DNA of 64,000 nt from Plasmodium coatneyi (Eukaryota > Apicomplexa > Aconoidasida > Haemosporida > Plasmodiidae), in NCBI RefSeq assembly GCF_001680005.1, contig NC_033561.1, forward strand, positions 372,001 through 436,000, read 5' to 3'. A program made the translations under genes and the position numbers. Below are positions 1 through 14,132 of this stretch, in pieces (position 1 is the first letter of the stretch; each line of letters opens with the position of its first letter). The notes under the pieces were generated by a model. That model saw only the letters and a program-made list of their open reading frames with translations, was not told where the DNA came from and made no database searches.

Positions 1-1086
1 ACTACTTCACATGTTACATGTTCATGTATTTAAACATATATGCGCAAGCAAGCCAGCACATATATCATAATATATGTACATACATGCACAATTTTGTACA
101 TATAATATATATGTATATATATACGTATATAAACATATGTGTATGTGGTGAATGTGCCTACGCCCCTTTTTTCCTGTAAAATTTTACTTTTAAAATTGAA
201 AGTTAACAGCACTGCAAAAACGACTGCTTTGGTATTCGCCATCTGTGAAAGAATTTAAGCCTTCTTACCTCTGACGTATGTACATTGTTCTATATTCCCA
301 TTTCCTCACGTGGAGTAGCTAAGAGGGAAGAAGAATTATAGTCAGTACTTACGCACGTTACACCTGCGCATGTAAATGTTTTTACGCATATACATGTGCA
401 AATGTATACACGTGGTAACGATAGCCGTTCACGTAAATGACACGTTAATGTGAATTCACAAAAGAATTTAGTTGGAATAAAACGTGAATACATATACATA
501 CGTATGTGCGTGTTTAGATTGAACGATAAGTGAGAGAGGCCAACAGGGTTTATAATTAGTGAAATTTATTTCACTCCCATATACCATCACCCTTAAGCAG
601 TTTTTTCTTTTTTTCCCCTTTATTGTATGACATTCCCCAGCGTCGCTTCATGCCGCAATCATAATTCATCTGAATATATATATAGCTCTATTTTGAATAA
701 TTGTAAAACAAAATAGAAGCCTATACAGAAATACGCACGGAGAAGTTGCAAAGCATAACTTGCATGTAAATGTTTTGTACCCTTCACTGTGTATACACAT
801 ATATACATCCAGGCAAGTGAATAATTTTGCGGAAAAAATTGCCTCCACCTTATGTAACATATATGTACCTCCCCCCCTATTGGGATGAGTAAGTACTTCT
901 ATGTAAGTATATATACGCAGAAGTGATTATATACTTATATAAAATTACATTTTCCCAATCACGTGTGAGGAGTTGTACTTACACACGCCATTGCATTCAA
1001 CACGCATACAAAATAGGAAAGGGAAAAAAAAACAAAACCAAATAAAATTAAAAAAAGAATATGCAATATATTAACCAATTAAAATA
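1..1086. other. Intergenic region upstream of the first gene
   Basis: No gene can be supported here. The stretch is AT-rich with many tata/tgta alternations and short poly-T and poly-A runs, as expected of Plasmodium 5' flanking DNA. The A-rich tract just before 1087 fits the 5' UTR or promoter of the Asn-rich gene. A 70-codon minus-strand frame near 30-242 begins like a signal peptide but breaks off in low-complexity Tyr/Ile sequence, so it is not called. Confidence 0.6.
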
Positions 1087-4000
1087 ATGGAAAAATCATC
1101 TACCAACGAAACAATGGTTCTAACTATAAAAAATTTAAGCAAAAGTAAATGGAGTTCACTCTCCAAAAAAAAGATAGAAGAAAAATCTTGCTACTCCCCC
1201 AGAACAGAAAAATTAATAGATATAATTTCCCCCATTCTGGACTATTATGGCTATAATAAGGAGGATGTATACAACTTTATCAGTCTGTACAAATTTGACA
1301 TAGAGAAAATCCAGCAGGAATTATGTAATATTATGGAGTCCAGGGAAGAAAATGACGAAGGGCTATGGGAAACTGTCAAAAATAGGAAAAATAAAAAACC
1401 AGCCGAAAAGAATGGCAAAAAAAATAATTTCTTGCAAGGCAACTCAGGCCGAAAAGATAATAAACAAATTGGCAAAATATTTCCCAAAGGGTTAAGATTA
1501 AAGGAAAAGGATCCTCGGAAAAGTAAAGCCACTATCACAGGTTCCTCCTTTGCAGTTGGCCAGTATAATAATAAACCCTTCACTTCCGGTAACCATAAAG
1601 TAACGCACTTTGTCAGCAACCGTGCAAAATATGAGAACTCATCTACACTACATGAAATTAATAAAAATATTCATGAGGAGCGGAGCTCGAAGGAAAAGGG
1701 GGACATGGACAAAGGTGCAAGAAAACTTGTGAATATAAAATCCATATCAGCAGGAGCAACCACTGCGGCAGGCAGAGGAGGACCAGACGAAGGAACAAGT
1801 TACGATGCGGCGAAAAACTCCAAAGGGGGTACCAAAAAAAAGGGAACGCTTAAATCGGAAGAAGAAAAAAAAAAAGGCATAAATGAATCCTACGATGAGG
1901 ATTTCATGAATAATAATTCCCTAGAAGAAAGGGATACAAATAGGAGAAAAAAAAATATAATTAAAGAACCAGACGGTGTTGTGGATGAAGAGCATTTTGC
2001 AAAAGGTAGAGAGGATTACCCGAGCAAAAAGGGTAACAAAAGCGGTTACCATAACGTTTCCAATAGCAGCGTTAGTAACCACAATATTAATAGTCATTAC
2101 AACCAGTTTGATAAAAAAAAATACGGTAAGTTTGAAGACGGCAAAGCACCACCCGCAGCAATGGGGGGAGGATACAAATCCGGTGATGAGCACAGTAGTA
2201 AAAAGGATTCCAAGGGGAAAGGAGCAAGCACGACCACTACCCTGAACAGTGGAAGTGGTAACCAACACCACGCCAATGTAGGCACAAACGGTCTCGGAAC
2301 AACGACGATGGCCACCAGTGCCAACAGATATAGTAACTTCAACTATCATGATAAATACTTTAATAAAAATTACAACAGGTATAGTGGCAAGCCGATGAAC
2401 GATTCACAAATCCAAAGAAACGACAAACAGAGGTATCCCCCATTTGGTAATAAATCCACAGGTGTATACAACAATGAGGGAAATCATAGTTATTTTAACG
2501 GATATACTAAAGGGGGACTGAAACAACCACCCTATTTGAACAAAAATAATTTAAAATCGAAGAGAAACAGTAGTAAGAATAACAGCGTAGATTACGATTA
2601 CGAGGACGATGCTTACAACGGGGAAAAGCTAACTCACCATACTGAAAAAAATAATGACGAATCTAGTAGTGTACTCAACGAAAACGACCTCAATGATAAG
2701 AAGAAGACGGGCAATGATAAGGCAACTCCCAGCACGTCCTACGCATCTGTTGTTAACAACAAAATGAAGCAATCGCCTTTAGCATCACCCGTAGAAGAAG
2801 CGAAAAACGCACAAATTATATCGAATGATAATACATTCGTGGAGGAAGAAAAAAAAGAAAAGAAAAAAAACAAATGTCAATTAATCCCAATTAAGAATAA
2901 TCAACCAGAAAAACTGTGGGTATCTGTTATCACGAAAGGTACTGTTAGCGCGAATGCTCAGGATGTGGGTGAAAAGGTGGATCCATCCGGTATGAAGAAA
3001 AATGCCCTCAGCAGTTCCAAGGAATTGAAATCGGAATCGACCTCGCAGCAGGTCGTTAAGAAGGCAGCCGATCAGAGCGGCAAGCCTGAAAAGCAGAAGA
3101 AAAAGGGAAAGGGAAAAGATAAAGATAAAGAAAAGGAAATGGAAAGCATTTCCAATAATGCCTATCCTAGCAGTAATAACGCAGGCTACAAGGGTGAAGA
3201 CCAAACCGATGAAGAAGAATCGCACTATAATAAAGGAGCCCAGTTAAGTTACGGCAAGGATGGAAAAAATGAATCCATGCATAGCATCAGAAGTAACAAC
3301 AAATCGTCCTTCATCGAGGTAGACGCAAATGGAGAAGAATCATTTGTACAGCAACATGCCAAAATGGAAAAGGAAAAATACGCAAATGAAAGCTACAGCG
3401 TAAGCAGGAAAGAAGCCAGTAGTACCAAAAAAATCACTGAAACAAAACTAGACACTGATGATAAGAAAAAGAAAAAGAAGAAAAGAAATGACCAGGATGT
3501 GGTCTCCAGCCCCATTAATGACAGTAACATTTCCACAAGGGTGAAAAGCTCTTCAGGTTCCCCCGCGGTAGATATCAAAAGAGGTAAAAGTAGCAAATTA
3601 AGCAGCAACAATAATAGCAGCCTCAACTTAACATATAGTGCGGAAAAACTCATGTCAGATGACTTCATCCAATCAGAAAGCTACGACGGAAATGAAAAAA
3701 CGAGCATTCCTATATACATGCCGAACTTGGCACTCATGGGAAACAACACCATGAATAAGAAAATCTTCTTCGGAAGTATAAATATCACTGGTGATCAAAT
3801 AGAAAATATTGACGTCATGCCAGATAGCAAACTGGAGCATATTAGAAATAACTACGCCGGTAACAGCGGTGCGTACGACGAGCAGAGTGCCCATTATGGA
3901 ACCCACGCCGGTGGTTACCACAACCAAGGCACCACTACCAGGTACAATCACGACCTTAATAGCTACAACAACGGAGGAAGTAATAACACCAGTAGTAACA

Positions 4001-6670
4001 AAATGGTGCACACCGAAAATAGGAAGAAGAATAACCTCAGGAAGAATTACGGCATCGATTCTACCCCCATGGGCATGAACAACGACCACGTGGGCAACGC
4101 CACCCATAACCGCTCCTCGGCTATGCATCACAAGGAAAACGACAACAGAGACTACGACCACAACAATAACGACTTCAGAGGATCAAAGGAAAGAGAATTT
4201 AAACACTTCGATTTTAAAAGCAGAAACCATAAACGAGAAGATAACAACGATATGCTTAATGAAAACAAACACAAGTCCATATTCTCATCTTCCAACAGTA
4301 AGCATAATAATACCACCCCCCATGTGCATACTAAGTCGCAGAATTTGTACCTACCAAAAATGACAACGGCAGGGTCTTCATCCTCCTCTGCCGTGGCTGC
4401 AGCGACAGCAGGTGTGTCCTCTTCCTCTTCAAATAATCACCACCACCATATGCATAACAATAGTGGTGGAAATGTCAGCGTGAACAGTGGAAACCAGAAC
4501 GCAAAACATTTGCTGAACAGCTCCTCCTCTGTTTTTATGAACCAATCCCCGAGAACGAATGGCTCTCAGGATAACTCCTCCTCTGCCCTAATGACTGGAA
4601 AGAGCAGCAAGTACGTGCAGAGCACACTGAAGAGCAAGAACTACGATCACGACGGGGACGACTCTGGTTCGATACAGCTGAACCAAATTTCGCACAAGTT
4701 TCTGCACGGCGGTGTTGGTACGGTGGGCACAAATGGCAACGCAAACACTAGCAGCAACAGTAACGGCAACACTGGTGCTAATACCAGTGGAAACAGCGTG
4801 AACGGGGGGAACAACGCAGGCACCAGCACCACCAGCATGTCGAACAAAAATACCAACACGGACGTAAGCAACATCAGCCTAATGAACATGGGAATGAACA
4901 ACCTGAGCAACAATAACATATACAATTCGTACAACTCCCCCCCAGGATTGGCCAACCAGTTTAATTACTCCTACACCAATCTGTCTTACCCATACAACAA
5001 TATGCACTACAATGGATACTCCACACAGACGTTGGTGCCGCAGTATGGACTCATCAACAACCACTACACGAAAAACAACAGCATGCACAACAATAATTTT
5101 AACTACAACCTAAATTACGATAACTTCGATGAGAGCAATTTGTATGCACATAACAATAGCATGCACATGAATAACTACGTGAACTACATGAACGTCGGTG
5201 TAAAGAAGAACCAACTAAACAACTTGGATGACGATAATTTGAGCAATTCTGGGGAAGTGTCCATATCGGGCTCGTTGCAACAATCGCAGAATCTGCCACA
5301 TGACAACCAGAGCAGCTCGAACCAAAACTCCCCCAGCGTAAATAACAGCAACAATGGCAACGCAAACACCACCAATAGTAGCAACAACAGCAATAGCAAC
5401 GGTAGTAGTAACGCCTGCCTGGAGGGAACCACCAACAACGGAATTAGCAACCTATCCCTGAACGGTATTAACATGAATAGTAGCGTTAACCCGAATCTAA
5501 CCATGTCCTGCACGACAACCACCACCAGTGAATTAAAGAATAAACAACAGATAAGTAAAAACATGAGCGACATGCAGATGCAGTCACAGTCCATCTCATC
5601 ACTCAAGCAGAGTCCAACCCAGCAAAGTAAGAATGGCACCAGTTTGAGCAGCACCCAACAGCAACAACACACGTCTAACCAACATACACAAAGTAAACAC
5701 GCAACACAACAACACCAACAAAATTTACTAAACAGTAATAATAACAGCTCCATAAATCAGTACACACAGAACCAGATCAACCAAAACAATTCGCAAAACA
5801 CTGCTTCGTCCACTTCTTCCTCACTGACGAGAAAAGTTGAAACAAACAACCTCAACAGTGGAACCCAGAACAACCAAAACAGCCAAAACCACTTCTTAAA
5901 CAAACAGCTCTACCATAATAGCAACTACTACAATGTGAACTCAAACAATAATTATAACATACCCCCCGGTTTTAACATGACCCAAGAGAAGGAACAGAAC
6001 AATAACTACCTTAGTAACAACGTGTCTTCTGCCAATGCCAATAGCAGTGTGGCGGCCTACAGAAACAACTGGAACAATATTAACGAGAAGAATTTAAACC
6101 ACTACAGCTTGAACTACAATTATAATAGGAACTCCAAGAACAACTTTAACTACACCAGCAACTTGTAAGGGAAAGAGAAGCACGTTGTAAAGAAGGCGGC
6201 TTCTAAGCCGTCCTATCAAAGGCGAAGGAGAAGGGCCTTTCGATTGGCCACAATCCTTCACTCTCCCCTTTACACCACTTCATATATACCCCCCGTTTTT
6301 ATCCTCCTTCCCCCTCCACAGAAACTACAGCAGCAGCAACGGATACAACGGCACACGAGACAACACGAACAACTTCTTCAACTACAACAGCTTCAACTAC
6401 GGCCTACAGTCCCCACCCGGTCTGCAGAATTATTACCAAAATACGCAGTACCAGCAACAGAACAGCTACTCAAACCGCAACTACAATTACACGGGGTACA
6501 ACAATAATCTGTCCATGTGGAGTAAGTAGCGCGATATTGGTGTGCCCCCGTTCGGCATATGTACTCCTACTTTATTTGCCTCGTAGCTGCTTTGACGTTG
6601 CACCCAAATCGTTACTAACCACTCCCAAACGCATCCCCTTTTTTTTCCCCCCTCAGATAGAGAAGAATAA
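1087..6670 (+). CDS. Asn-rich conserved Plasmodium protein with UBA/GIP1-like N-terminus
   Basis: Three exons are inferred: 1087-6164, 6322-6521 and 6657-6670. The phases (2, then 1, then stop) agree, giving about 1763 residues. The first exon would otherwise close at TAA 6168, which overlaps a GTAAGG donor. The next two exons continue the Asn/Tyr/Ser-rich composition, which supports splicing. Residues about 38-85 form a short helical stretch (ILDYYGYNKEDVYNFISLYK, then DIEKIQQELCNIM, then LWETVKNRKNK) that resembles the UBA-like N-terminus of plant GIP1-type proteins. The rest is a low-complexity, charged and Asn-rich disordered region with runs of Asn, Ser and His and several PPG-F/L motifs (PPGLANQF, PPGFNM, PPGLQNYY) towards the C-terminus. 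A role in ubiquitin binding or RNA-granule biology is conceivable but not shown. The next gene is on the same strand. Confidence 0.85.
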
Positions 6671-7784
6671 TAACCCATGGCCCGAGGATTTCACACCCTG
6701 ATTTTTTAACCCCGCTTAATTTTTTTTTTTTTCTTTTTTTATGTGTCATAATGTTTATTATAATTAGCCCCTCCTTTTTTTACATCCCGTGATTAAACTC
6801 AAACTTCCAATTTCCCCCGTTTTTTTTTTTACCCATTAAAACGCTTCTACTTTTTAAAGAGAATTTCTCGTTTCGGCAAAAGAGGCCCTCTGTGCATAGC
6901 GCCAAAATGGCAGACATCCTTGGTAAACTGGGATGCCACGTGGGATGAAGCACCACTTGGGGTTGTCTACGCGGAAAAGTAGCCCCATCGGGGTACACGC
7001 ATGCATAAATAAATGGTCATACATATGTACTACACATGCATACGTTCTGCCCGTCGCACAAATTAACACGTTCGCATTGTCCCGCGGGTTGACTCCTCTG
7101 TCCGACGTGTCACGAAAGACTTCAAAGAAGAAAAGCAATTCTTCGCAAAGCGTTAACATGTACACATATTGGTACGCACAATTGTTGGTAAAATAAATAA
7201 GCGCTCATTTTTTTACTCCTCAATGGAGCATGCCAAAGGTCTGGTTTGTGAAGGTGCCTATTTTTAACCCCGCCCCATCCCTACCTTTTTGATTTACTCG
7301 AACATATTTTCCTGCTTATGTTCTTTTCCCATAAAAAATACACACAAAGGTACATGGGAAAATACGCAAAAAAATACACAAAAAATGCGTAAAAAGATAC
7401 ATTCAAAAATACGTAAAAGGGTACATGGGAAAATGCGTAAAAAAGCACTCAAGGCACAATTATTTTAGGTGTAATTTTTTTTTTTTAAAGGCACTCAAAA
7501 AATGAGGCTGGAAAAAAGAAAAAATAACTGACATTTCTTGCGGACGAAAAAAAAAAAAAGAAAAAGAAACGAACGAACGAACAAACGAAAAAATAAACCA
7601 CTTAAGGGACAAGAAAAACAATCAGTTAGGAAGAAAAAATTGATTCAATGGATAAGCAGTTTTCAGAAGGTTCCCCCAAGCGGCAAAGTATAAGAAGCAA
7701 ACCAAGCACACAAGTTATAGCGCGCAAAAGGGAAGTCTACGATTATCTCACAAAAAACTGCAAGATAATTACACACTTTCCATT
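6671..7784. other. Intergenic spacer with degenerate repeats
   Basis: No gene is supported. The stretch contains long T runs (6719-6739), and between about 7320 and 7450 an irregular array of ATACAC/TACATGGGAAAATACG-like words. A-rich sequence follows up to the start codon of the transporter gene and probably holds its promoter and 5' UTR. Confidence 0.6.
7330..7450. repeat. Degenerate short tandem repeat
   Basis: The words GGTACATGGGAAAATACG and GGTACATGGGAAAATGCG occur twice, with shorter AAAATACACAAA and AAATGCGTAAAA variants between them. It is an imperfect A-rich array with a period of about 15-20 bases, in the 5' flank of the transporter gene. Confidence 0.5.
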
Positions 7785-10700
7785 ATGAGCAAAATTGTAC
7801 ATGACAAAACTGACGCGAATGTATTAAAAGAGAGGAAGCAAAAACATGTAGCTGTAAAAGATGGAGGAAGTTTCTGTAAGGATGATGAGGGGAATGTGAA
7901 GGTGCCTTCCAGGGGTCACGACTTTTACAACATTATTTTTTTACTATTGCTATATACTATACAAGGTAATCATACGTTTTGTGCTTCCCCCGAGAAGGGG
8001 ATTGCCTATGTGTTGCACCAGCACGCTTGTATGGTGTACACAAGTGTGAGGGGAAAATATTGGGAAACGTGCTCCCTCACCCTGTTGTTAATCAGGAGTG
8101 GATCGGCGAAAGTCACCACGTTGGCATGTACAGCACTGCCGTGTGGATTTCCACATGTAAATAAATACCTGCATATGTTGGTGCATGCGAAGGCGGACAT
8201 GGGACAGGAAAACGCAAAAAAAAATACACCCGTCTTTTTTCTCCGCAATCCATCACTACACTGCTTTGAGGCAGATTAGCATATTCATGGATCTGTTGAA
8301 TAGGACACAACACTACGTGATCCACGGTTGTGCATCCCCGTGTAATGACGTGGTTGCCTCACAACACATGTAAGTCTACACACACCTCCTGTGCACATTT
8401 CCCTCCTCCTTTTAAGGCGTCCCAATCGGTGTCTCGTCCGTGGTCCCCCTAATAATTCAAGACAAAGTGAGCTACTCCCAGTTGAGCATCTTGTCCCTAG
8501 TCAGCATACCCTTCAGGTTAGCACACAAAAATGTGCAGTTTTGCCAATGGGGATGCCCCAAGTGTATGCATATGTTTGTGTGTGTGTGTGTAGGAAGTTC
8601 CGCTTGGATAATTCCGATACCTTTTCTGCCTTAGTGCTGCTCATTTTTCGGACGCACTTTTTCAATTCCCCTCTCAGCTTAAAACTGCTGTGGGCCCCGC
8701 TTGTCGACTCTGTGTACCATAAAAAGATCGGAAGGAGGAAAAGTTGGATAATCCCGCTGCAGGTATTCCAAAGGGGACAAACAACCATGCGGAGAGACAA
8801 CCGTGCGGAGAGACAACAATGTGACGCACGACGGACGAACAAATGAACGATCTGCCAAACGAAGGAATGCAACTTTCATCCTTTTTAATTCCCTCCAATT
8901 CGCAGCTAATTTGCAGCTTTTCGATGATTTGCTGCGGGAACCATGTGAGCGTGTGGCTAGGGGAAAGGGGAAACATCGCAAACCTGTACTTCCTGACGTC
9001 CTTCTTCTTCGTGCTGTTCTTTTTGATGGCCACCCAGGATATAGCAGTCGATGGATGGGCGCTGACCATGTTATCTGAGGAGAACAAGGGGTAAACAAAA
9101 CATACAGAGGGGAAGGGCACCAAAGGCCAAAATGCACAGTGCGAGTGGAATAACAATGAAGGAGTAGTGTAATGAGTTTTTATCCTTCCACATTCTGCGC
9201 AAAGAACATACTAATGAAGAAGCGAGGAAGACATCCTTCATGAGTGACCACATGTGGAAAAACCTGTTCGCTTTTTTCATTTTTTCATTTTTTCATTTTT
9301 TTTTTTTTTTTTTTTCCCCATGGCAGGCTGGCCTCCACCTGCAACATCCTCGGACAGAACATCGGCTACTGCGTGTCACAGTTATCCTTCCTGACGTTAA
9401 ACAACAAGAACATCTGCTTCTACATTTTTAGGAAGTACATACAGTGCATGCATTCCATGTTTAACCAATCCAGTCACTACAGACATTTGCACGAAAGCAT
9501 GGATATGATATACCCGTCCTTTCAACCCTTTGTCGATATGAATATTTTTTTAAAATTCTGGGGAGTATTTATTCTAGCACTGACCATATTGACCTGTTTT
9601 AAAAAAGAAATGATGGAAGAAAATGGAAAGGAGAAGAATGCTAATGCGGTGGGGAGTTGTACCCCCGGGAAAAAGTATAACCGCTATGACAGTGAAGAAA
9701 CAGACCACCACAATGAAAGCTCAAACGAATTCGCCAACTCGAAGGATACGTATAAAAACCTGTACCAACTGCTCTTCCTACCACCGATGAAAATATTTAT
9801 TTTTATATTCCTACTGATCCGCGTTCCATTTGCCTCCGTGGAGGTGGGCACCAACTTTAAAATGTTGAAAAAAGGGATCAGCAAAGAAGAGTTCGCAATC
9901 TTCAATCCATTTTTCATACCTATATCAATCATCTCATCTGCCATAATAGGAAAAATTACAAAAAATATAAAACCCCTTAGTATATACTACTACGGTTACT
10001 TGCTACGATACTTATCCAACATTATTCTGTCCACGCTGTTACCATTGACGGAGTATATATATTCGAACAAGACACAGCTTCCGCAGGGTTACCTTTATTC
10101 GTACTACCTGTACATTTTCGCGGCGCAGGTTTTTAACCACTTCTGTATCGACCTCATGACTGTGTCATCGGTAATGAGCGTTCCGTGAGGGGTACCCAAA
10201 CTGTGTTACACTGTGGAGAGCTCCCCTGGGGAAATCCCCCTTCGTGTGCATCATCGCGTATATCATCCTGCACACCGCTACATCCTTAGATGCACCCCTC
10301 TGATCGACCCCACATTTGTACCTCTCCCCCTCCCCCCAACAGATGAGCTTCCAAAATATAATTTCAGACCCCGAAATTGGTGGAACCTACATGACCTTCC
10401 TAAACACCGTTAACAACATGGGATCGCACGTAACATACGAAAAAATAAAAACGCATAAGTGGAAAGTCAACCAGGGTGACTTCAACGGCAGGGGATTAAA
10501 AAAGCATCAACGAGATAACCGATTTGACGAAAGAACAATCCAGAGGAATCATTTTTCATGTCTACCACCACTTCACATATTTTTCTTTTTTTTCCACTCC
10601 TCCCCTTTTAGTGGTCAACCATATTTCTGTGGTTACTGGATTATACCGACAGAACAGTGTGCTACGGAGGTACATTCTTAAAAGAGAAACATGCTTCATG

Positions 10701-11107
10701 TCCTCTTACGCTGTGCATAATATGGACTACATTACTCCTTGTAAAGTGGCCCCTCCAATTTGCTATACACACGCAGTGCACACAGAATTACTTACCCCAA
10801 TTTGGTCTCCTTTTTCCTATCAGGGAAGTGCCTGCTGATCGATGGCTACTACACGCAAATGGTGTTTTCCTTCATCGTCGGGATACTCATAAACAAGTAC
10901 ATCACAAAGTGCATAACAAAGCTCCAGGTAGGTTTAACCAACAATTGTTTCAGGGCGGACGCGCACTGCGTGAAAAGAAGCGACCATTCTACATTGCCCA
11001 TTCGGCAATGCCCATTTTGCGCTTCCCATTTTTTGCCCCCCTTTTAGGCCTTTCCGATAGAAGACTGGAGGACGAATAGCAGCAGCAGCGAAAAAAAATT
11101 TAAATGA
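7785..11107 (+). CDS. ACT: Acetyl-CoA transporter (SLC33A1 family)
   Basis: Nine exons fit the phases: 7785-7965, 8417-8516, 8678-8762, 8906-9090, 9327-10170, 10343-10429, 10612-10669, 10824-10927 and 11048-11107, giving 567 residues. Family hallmarks appear in order: a hydrophobic first helix ending YTIQG joined to VPIGVSSVVPLIIQ, then LKLLWAPLVDSVYHKKIGRR with KSWIIPLQ, then ATQDIAVDGWALTML, then SDPEIGGTYMTFLNTVNNMG, and a final IDGYYTQMVFSFIVG helix. SLC33 proteins are multi-pass membrane carriers that move acetyl-CoA into the ER/Golgi lumen. In P. falciparum the orthologue is known from mutations giving resistance to imidazolopiperazines. Exon 5 carries a hydrophilic Lys/Asn-rich loop (about residues 260-300) that looks like a lineage-specific insertion. 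The start codon is the only Met before the first helix in this frame. Confidence 0.93.
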
Positions 11108-12402
11108 GCAGCCCAAAAAACAAAGGACAATGCCCCATTTTTTGGCTGGTACCCACTTCTCATGGCCACCTGTCATTTTTTAATTCAAATTACATTTACC
11201 ATGTTTGAAAAAGCAATTGCTTTGGCAGATGGGGAGGACGAGGGGGGAGAAGGTCGTTGGGCCGACCTTGGAGTTGGTCCCACCAATTGCACTGCACAGC
11301 GGCAAGGAAAAACGCACCTACGCAGGGCCTACACACAGTACATGTATACTTGCGCTGCCCTCCATGGGCTAGCCTACGTGTGTGACCTGCCAAATGAAGC
11401 ATTTTCCGAGGCGCCACACCCATAAGTACGTAATAGCAGGATGCATAGTACCAGTCGTACCATTTGGACGGAAAAAAATGGAGCACAATCAAGGGAAGAA
11501 ATTTTATTAATCCTAACAAGGCATGGCACACTTAAATTTATTCACACGTCCCTGATGTTACAAAAATAATGCAGTCGTTGCGTAAATTTTCACTACCGAG
11601 GAGAAATATATCTTCTATTCCTCCGTACGTGCTCGCACAGGATGTAACCCCTATTGCCTAAACGGATTTATTTTACTTTATTTTATTTTACTTTATTTAT
11701 TTTTTTTTTCACCATTTTGAAAGGCCATCCGTAATCATCATATGGAAATAAAATTTGTTGCGTGAAAAAGAAAAAAAAAATTCGTGTATGTGTTTATTCC
11801 TTGATTTAAGTATACCCCCCATTGAGCCCTTGCCTTTTTTTTTGGAAGATTTATTTTCACCAAGCTGGATTTGCACACTTGGCCAGTTACGCTTAACCAG
11901 CCTCGGTTGGCACACCCCATCCATTTTGTGCCCCTCCCCCCTTTACACTTCCTACTCTGCCCGTAACTTTTTTTGTCCCATTTTTTTTAAGTCACACATT
12001 TTCTCCCCGAGCCTATTTCCTCCCGTTTTTCATTTTTTTTTTTTCTTTTCTACCCCCCTTCATTCACGTTATTTTTATTTTATGTGTATATATATGCCGT
12101 GTCCACGCATATGTAAGAAGGGATCCATCTACCACCATGACCCCTCCATATGACATGTTCCTTCGCGTAACAACGTAGCCCTTTCCTCTTTTAGTTATAT
12201 GTATGTTTAAATTAACCGATACATAATTAAGCAACTTAAAAAAAATTTTCCTTATAGTTCCAATTTTTTTATTTTTTTTTTCCAATCGTAAAACATAAAG
12301 CATGTAATTTGTAAAAAAAAAAAAACAGCTGTGGGGACACACTTACATTGCAGTTTTGTTATGACCAAACCGAATAGCAATTCCAAATAACCCCCTTGAA
12401 AC
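11108..12402. other. Intergenic spacer between two plus-strand genes
   Basis: No gene is supported. The sequence holds T-rich stretches (about 11670-11715 and 12030-12060) and poly-A/T runs. It should contain the 3' UTR of the transporter and the promoter of the thioredoxin-fold gene. Confidence 0.6.
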
Positions 12403-14132
12403 ATGCTTCCGAAGAATAAGCTGTCTGACATATGCACGGCCATTACGCTGGTAAAAACTCCCCTCTACAAATTGTACCTCAGCGTAGAATGACAAACGTG
12501 CGTGTGTGTATGTGCATACATATCCTCACATGTGCACATGTAGGTGTGGGCACTTCTGTACGCTGTGGTTTCACCTGATGGAAGAACCCCCCATAATGTT
12601 GATCTGCTCCCCCTTTTTTTTTTTTTTTCTTCCCCACGTGGCACCCCCAATGTTATAGGAAAAGGCCAAAGAAAACTTAACGAATGAATACAAACTGGGA
12701 AATGAAAAAAATCGAAGTAAAGAGCAGCGTACACAGTTGGTGGACGCAGAAAAGGGAGAGGAGATTTCCCCCCAAGGTAGGTGCAACACAGTTGGAAGTC
12801 TTCATAATGCTACTTAGCAACAGCACTCTAATGAGTCAACCCAATCACTTATGCGTGTGACTACACGTCCATCCGTACATGTGCATTCAAAAGTGCCTGC
12901 GTGTTGCTTCGTTAAAGAGAACAAATTGTCAACTCAGCAAGCGTAAAAATGGATGGAAAAAAAAAACATTTCAATGTGAAACCCTTTAGTAGACGAAAAC
13001 AGCGACGAGGAGGAAATCCGGAAATGGAGGGAGAAGCGACTTACGCAACTTAAAGTACGTGGAAGCAGTTTAGCAAAAATGGGGGAATTCTGTGGCGCAC
13101 ATTTCGTGTGTACAGTGTAATCAAATAATGGATTATGCCCCCCCCCCCACACACACACACACGCTTTTCCTTTTGTTGCTAGAAAAAACAGGAATTGAAG
13201 AAAGACGGCGTTTACCTCGAAATATGTGAAAAGGACTTCATACCCACCGTCCTTAAAAACAGCAACGTGGTAAAATATGTGAATGGAGCACGTACAAATA
13301 CCTACACAAATGAATGCTTCACTTTTTCCCTTTTAACAAACCTACACACCTATGTATTCACATGTTGTTGCATTTTTCGCATCCCTCCTCCGCACAAGGT
13401 TTGCCACTTTTACGATAACTCCTTCAAGCGCTGCGACATTTTACACGGCCATTTGATCAAGCTGGCCAACATACACCTTGCCACGAAATTTATCAAGTAA
13501 CCAAACGGAAGCAGCGGCAAAGCGGCAGAAAAACACCGCAGTAGCGTAGCATTCGCCTGCCCATAAAAACGGTCTAAACGTACCTTCCAATTTTGTCGCT
13601 CGTTGTTACACACGAACTCGCCCTCCTTTGAATTTCCCTTCCCCTTTACCCATTTCCAGAGTGGAAGCCAAAAATTGCCTATTTTTTATGAACAAATTAA
13701 ATATAAAAATTTTGCCCAGCTTATGTTTATTCATCAACGGAGTTCTCCTAAAAACCTGCGTTGGATTTGAAGACTTTGGAAGTGCTCAGAAAAAAGGGGA
13801 AAAAAAAAAAAAAAAAAAAATTCCCCCATTTATCATCCACAAACAAACTCACACACCACACGATGAACATCCTTGCTAAAATTATTTTTCACTTGTAGAT
13901 AAGGACACGTTCAAAACGAAGGACCTGGAGGAGTATTTGTTCAAGAAGAAGCTCATCAGCAATATGGTAACGGGAAAGAATAAAACAAAAAAAAAAAAAA
14001 ACTTACGCATGTGCTAATATACACGTATGATTATTTTTTATTTACACACGTGCTCATATGTGGCGTGTTTCAAACGAACCCTTTCCCCTTCAAAAGGAAT
14101 ACAGCGACGACGATGAAGAAGAAGAAACTTAA
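12403..14132 (+). CDS. TXNDC9 / phosducin-like protein 3 (thioredoxin fold)
   Basis: Eight exons agree in phase: 12403-12450, 12659-12776, 12990-13054, 13183-13269, 13399-13496, 13660-13781, 13899-13966 and 14097-14132, giving 213 residues. The protein has a helical charged N-terminus (EEEIRKWREKRLTQLKKKQE), then the family segment VVCHFYDNSFKRCDILHGHL, then LNIKILPSLCLFINGV and VGFEDFGNKDTF, and an acidic tail (SDDDEEEET). This order is that of TXNDC9/PLP3, cytosolic thioredoxin-fold cochaperones of the CCT chaperonin that act on tubulin and actin folding. The active-site CxxC is absent, as is usual for this family. The sixth donor (GTGCTC) is non-consensus but gives the expected family junction. 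The gene ends 150 bp from a convergent gene. Confidence 0.88.

Noticed and set aside
30..242. Minus-strand frame starting like a signal peptide (MANTKAVVFAVLLTFNF)
   Set aside because: It collapses into Tyr/Ile low complexity and no downstream exon can be seen within the window.
3673..4161. 162-codon minus-strand frame inside the Asn-rich gene
   Set aside because: It is the reverse of Asn/His/Gly-rich coding sequence, giving a Val-rich shadow with no features.
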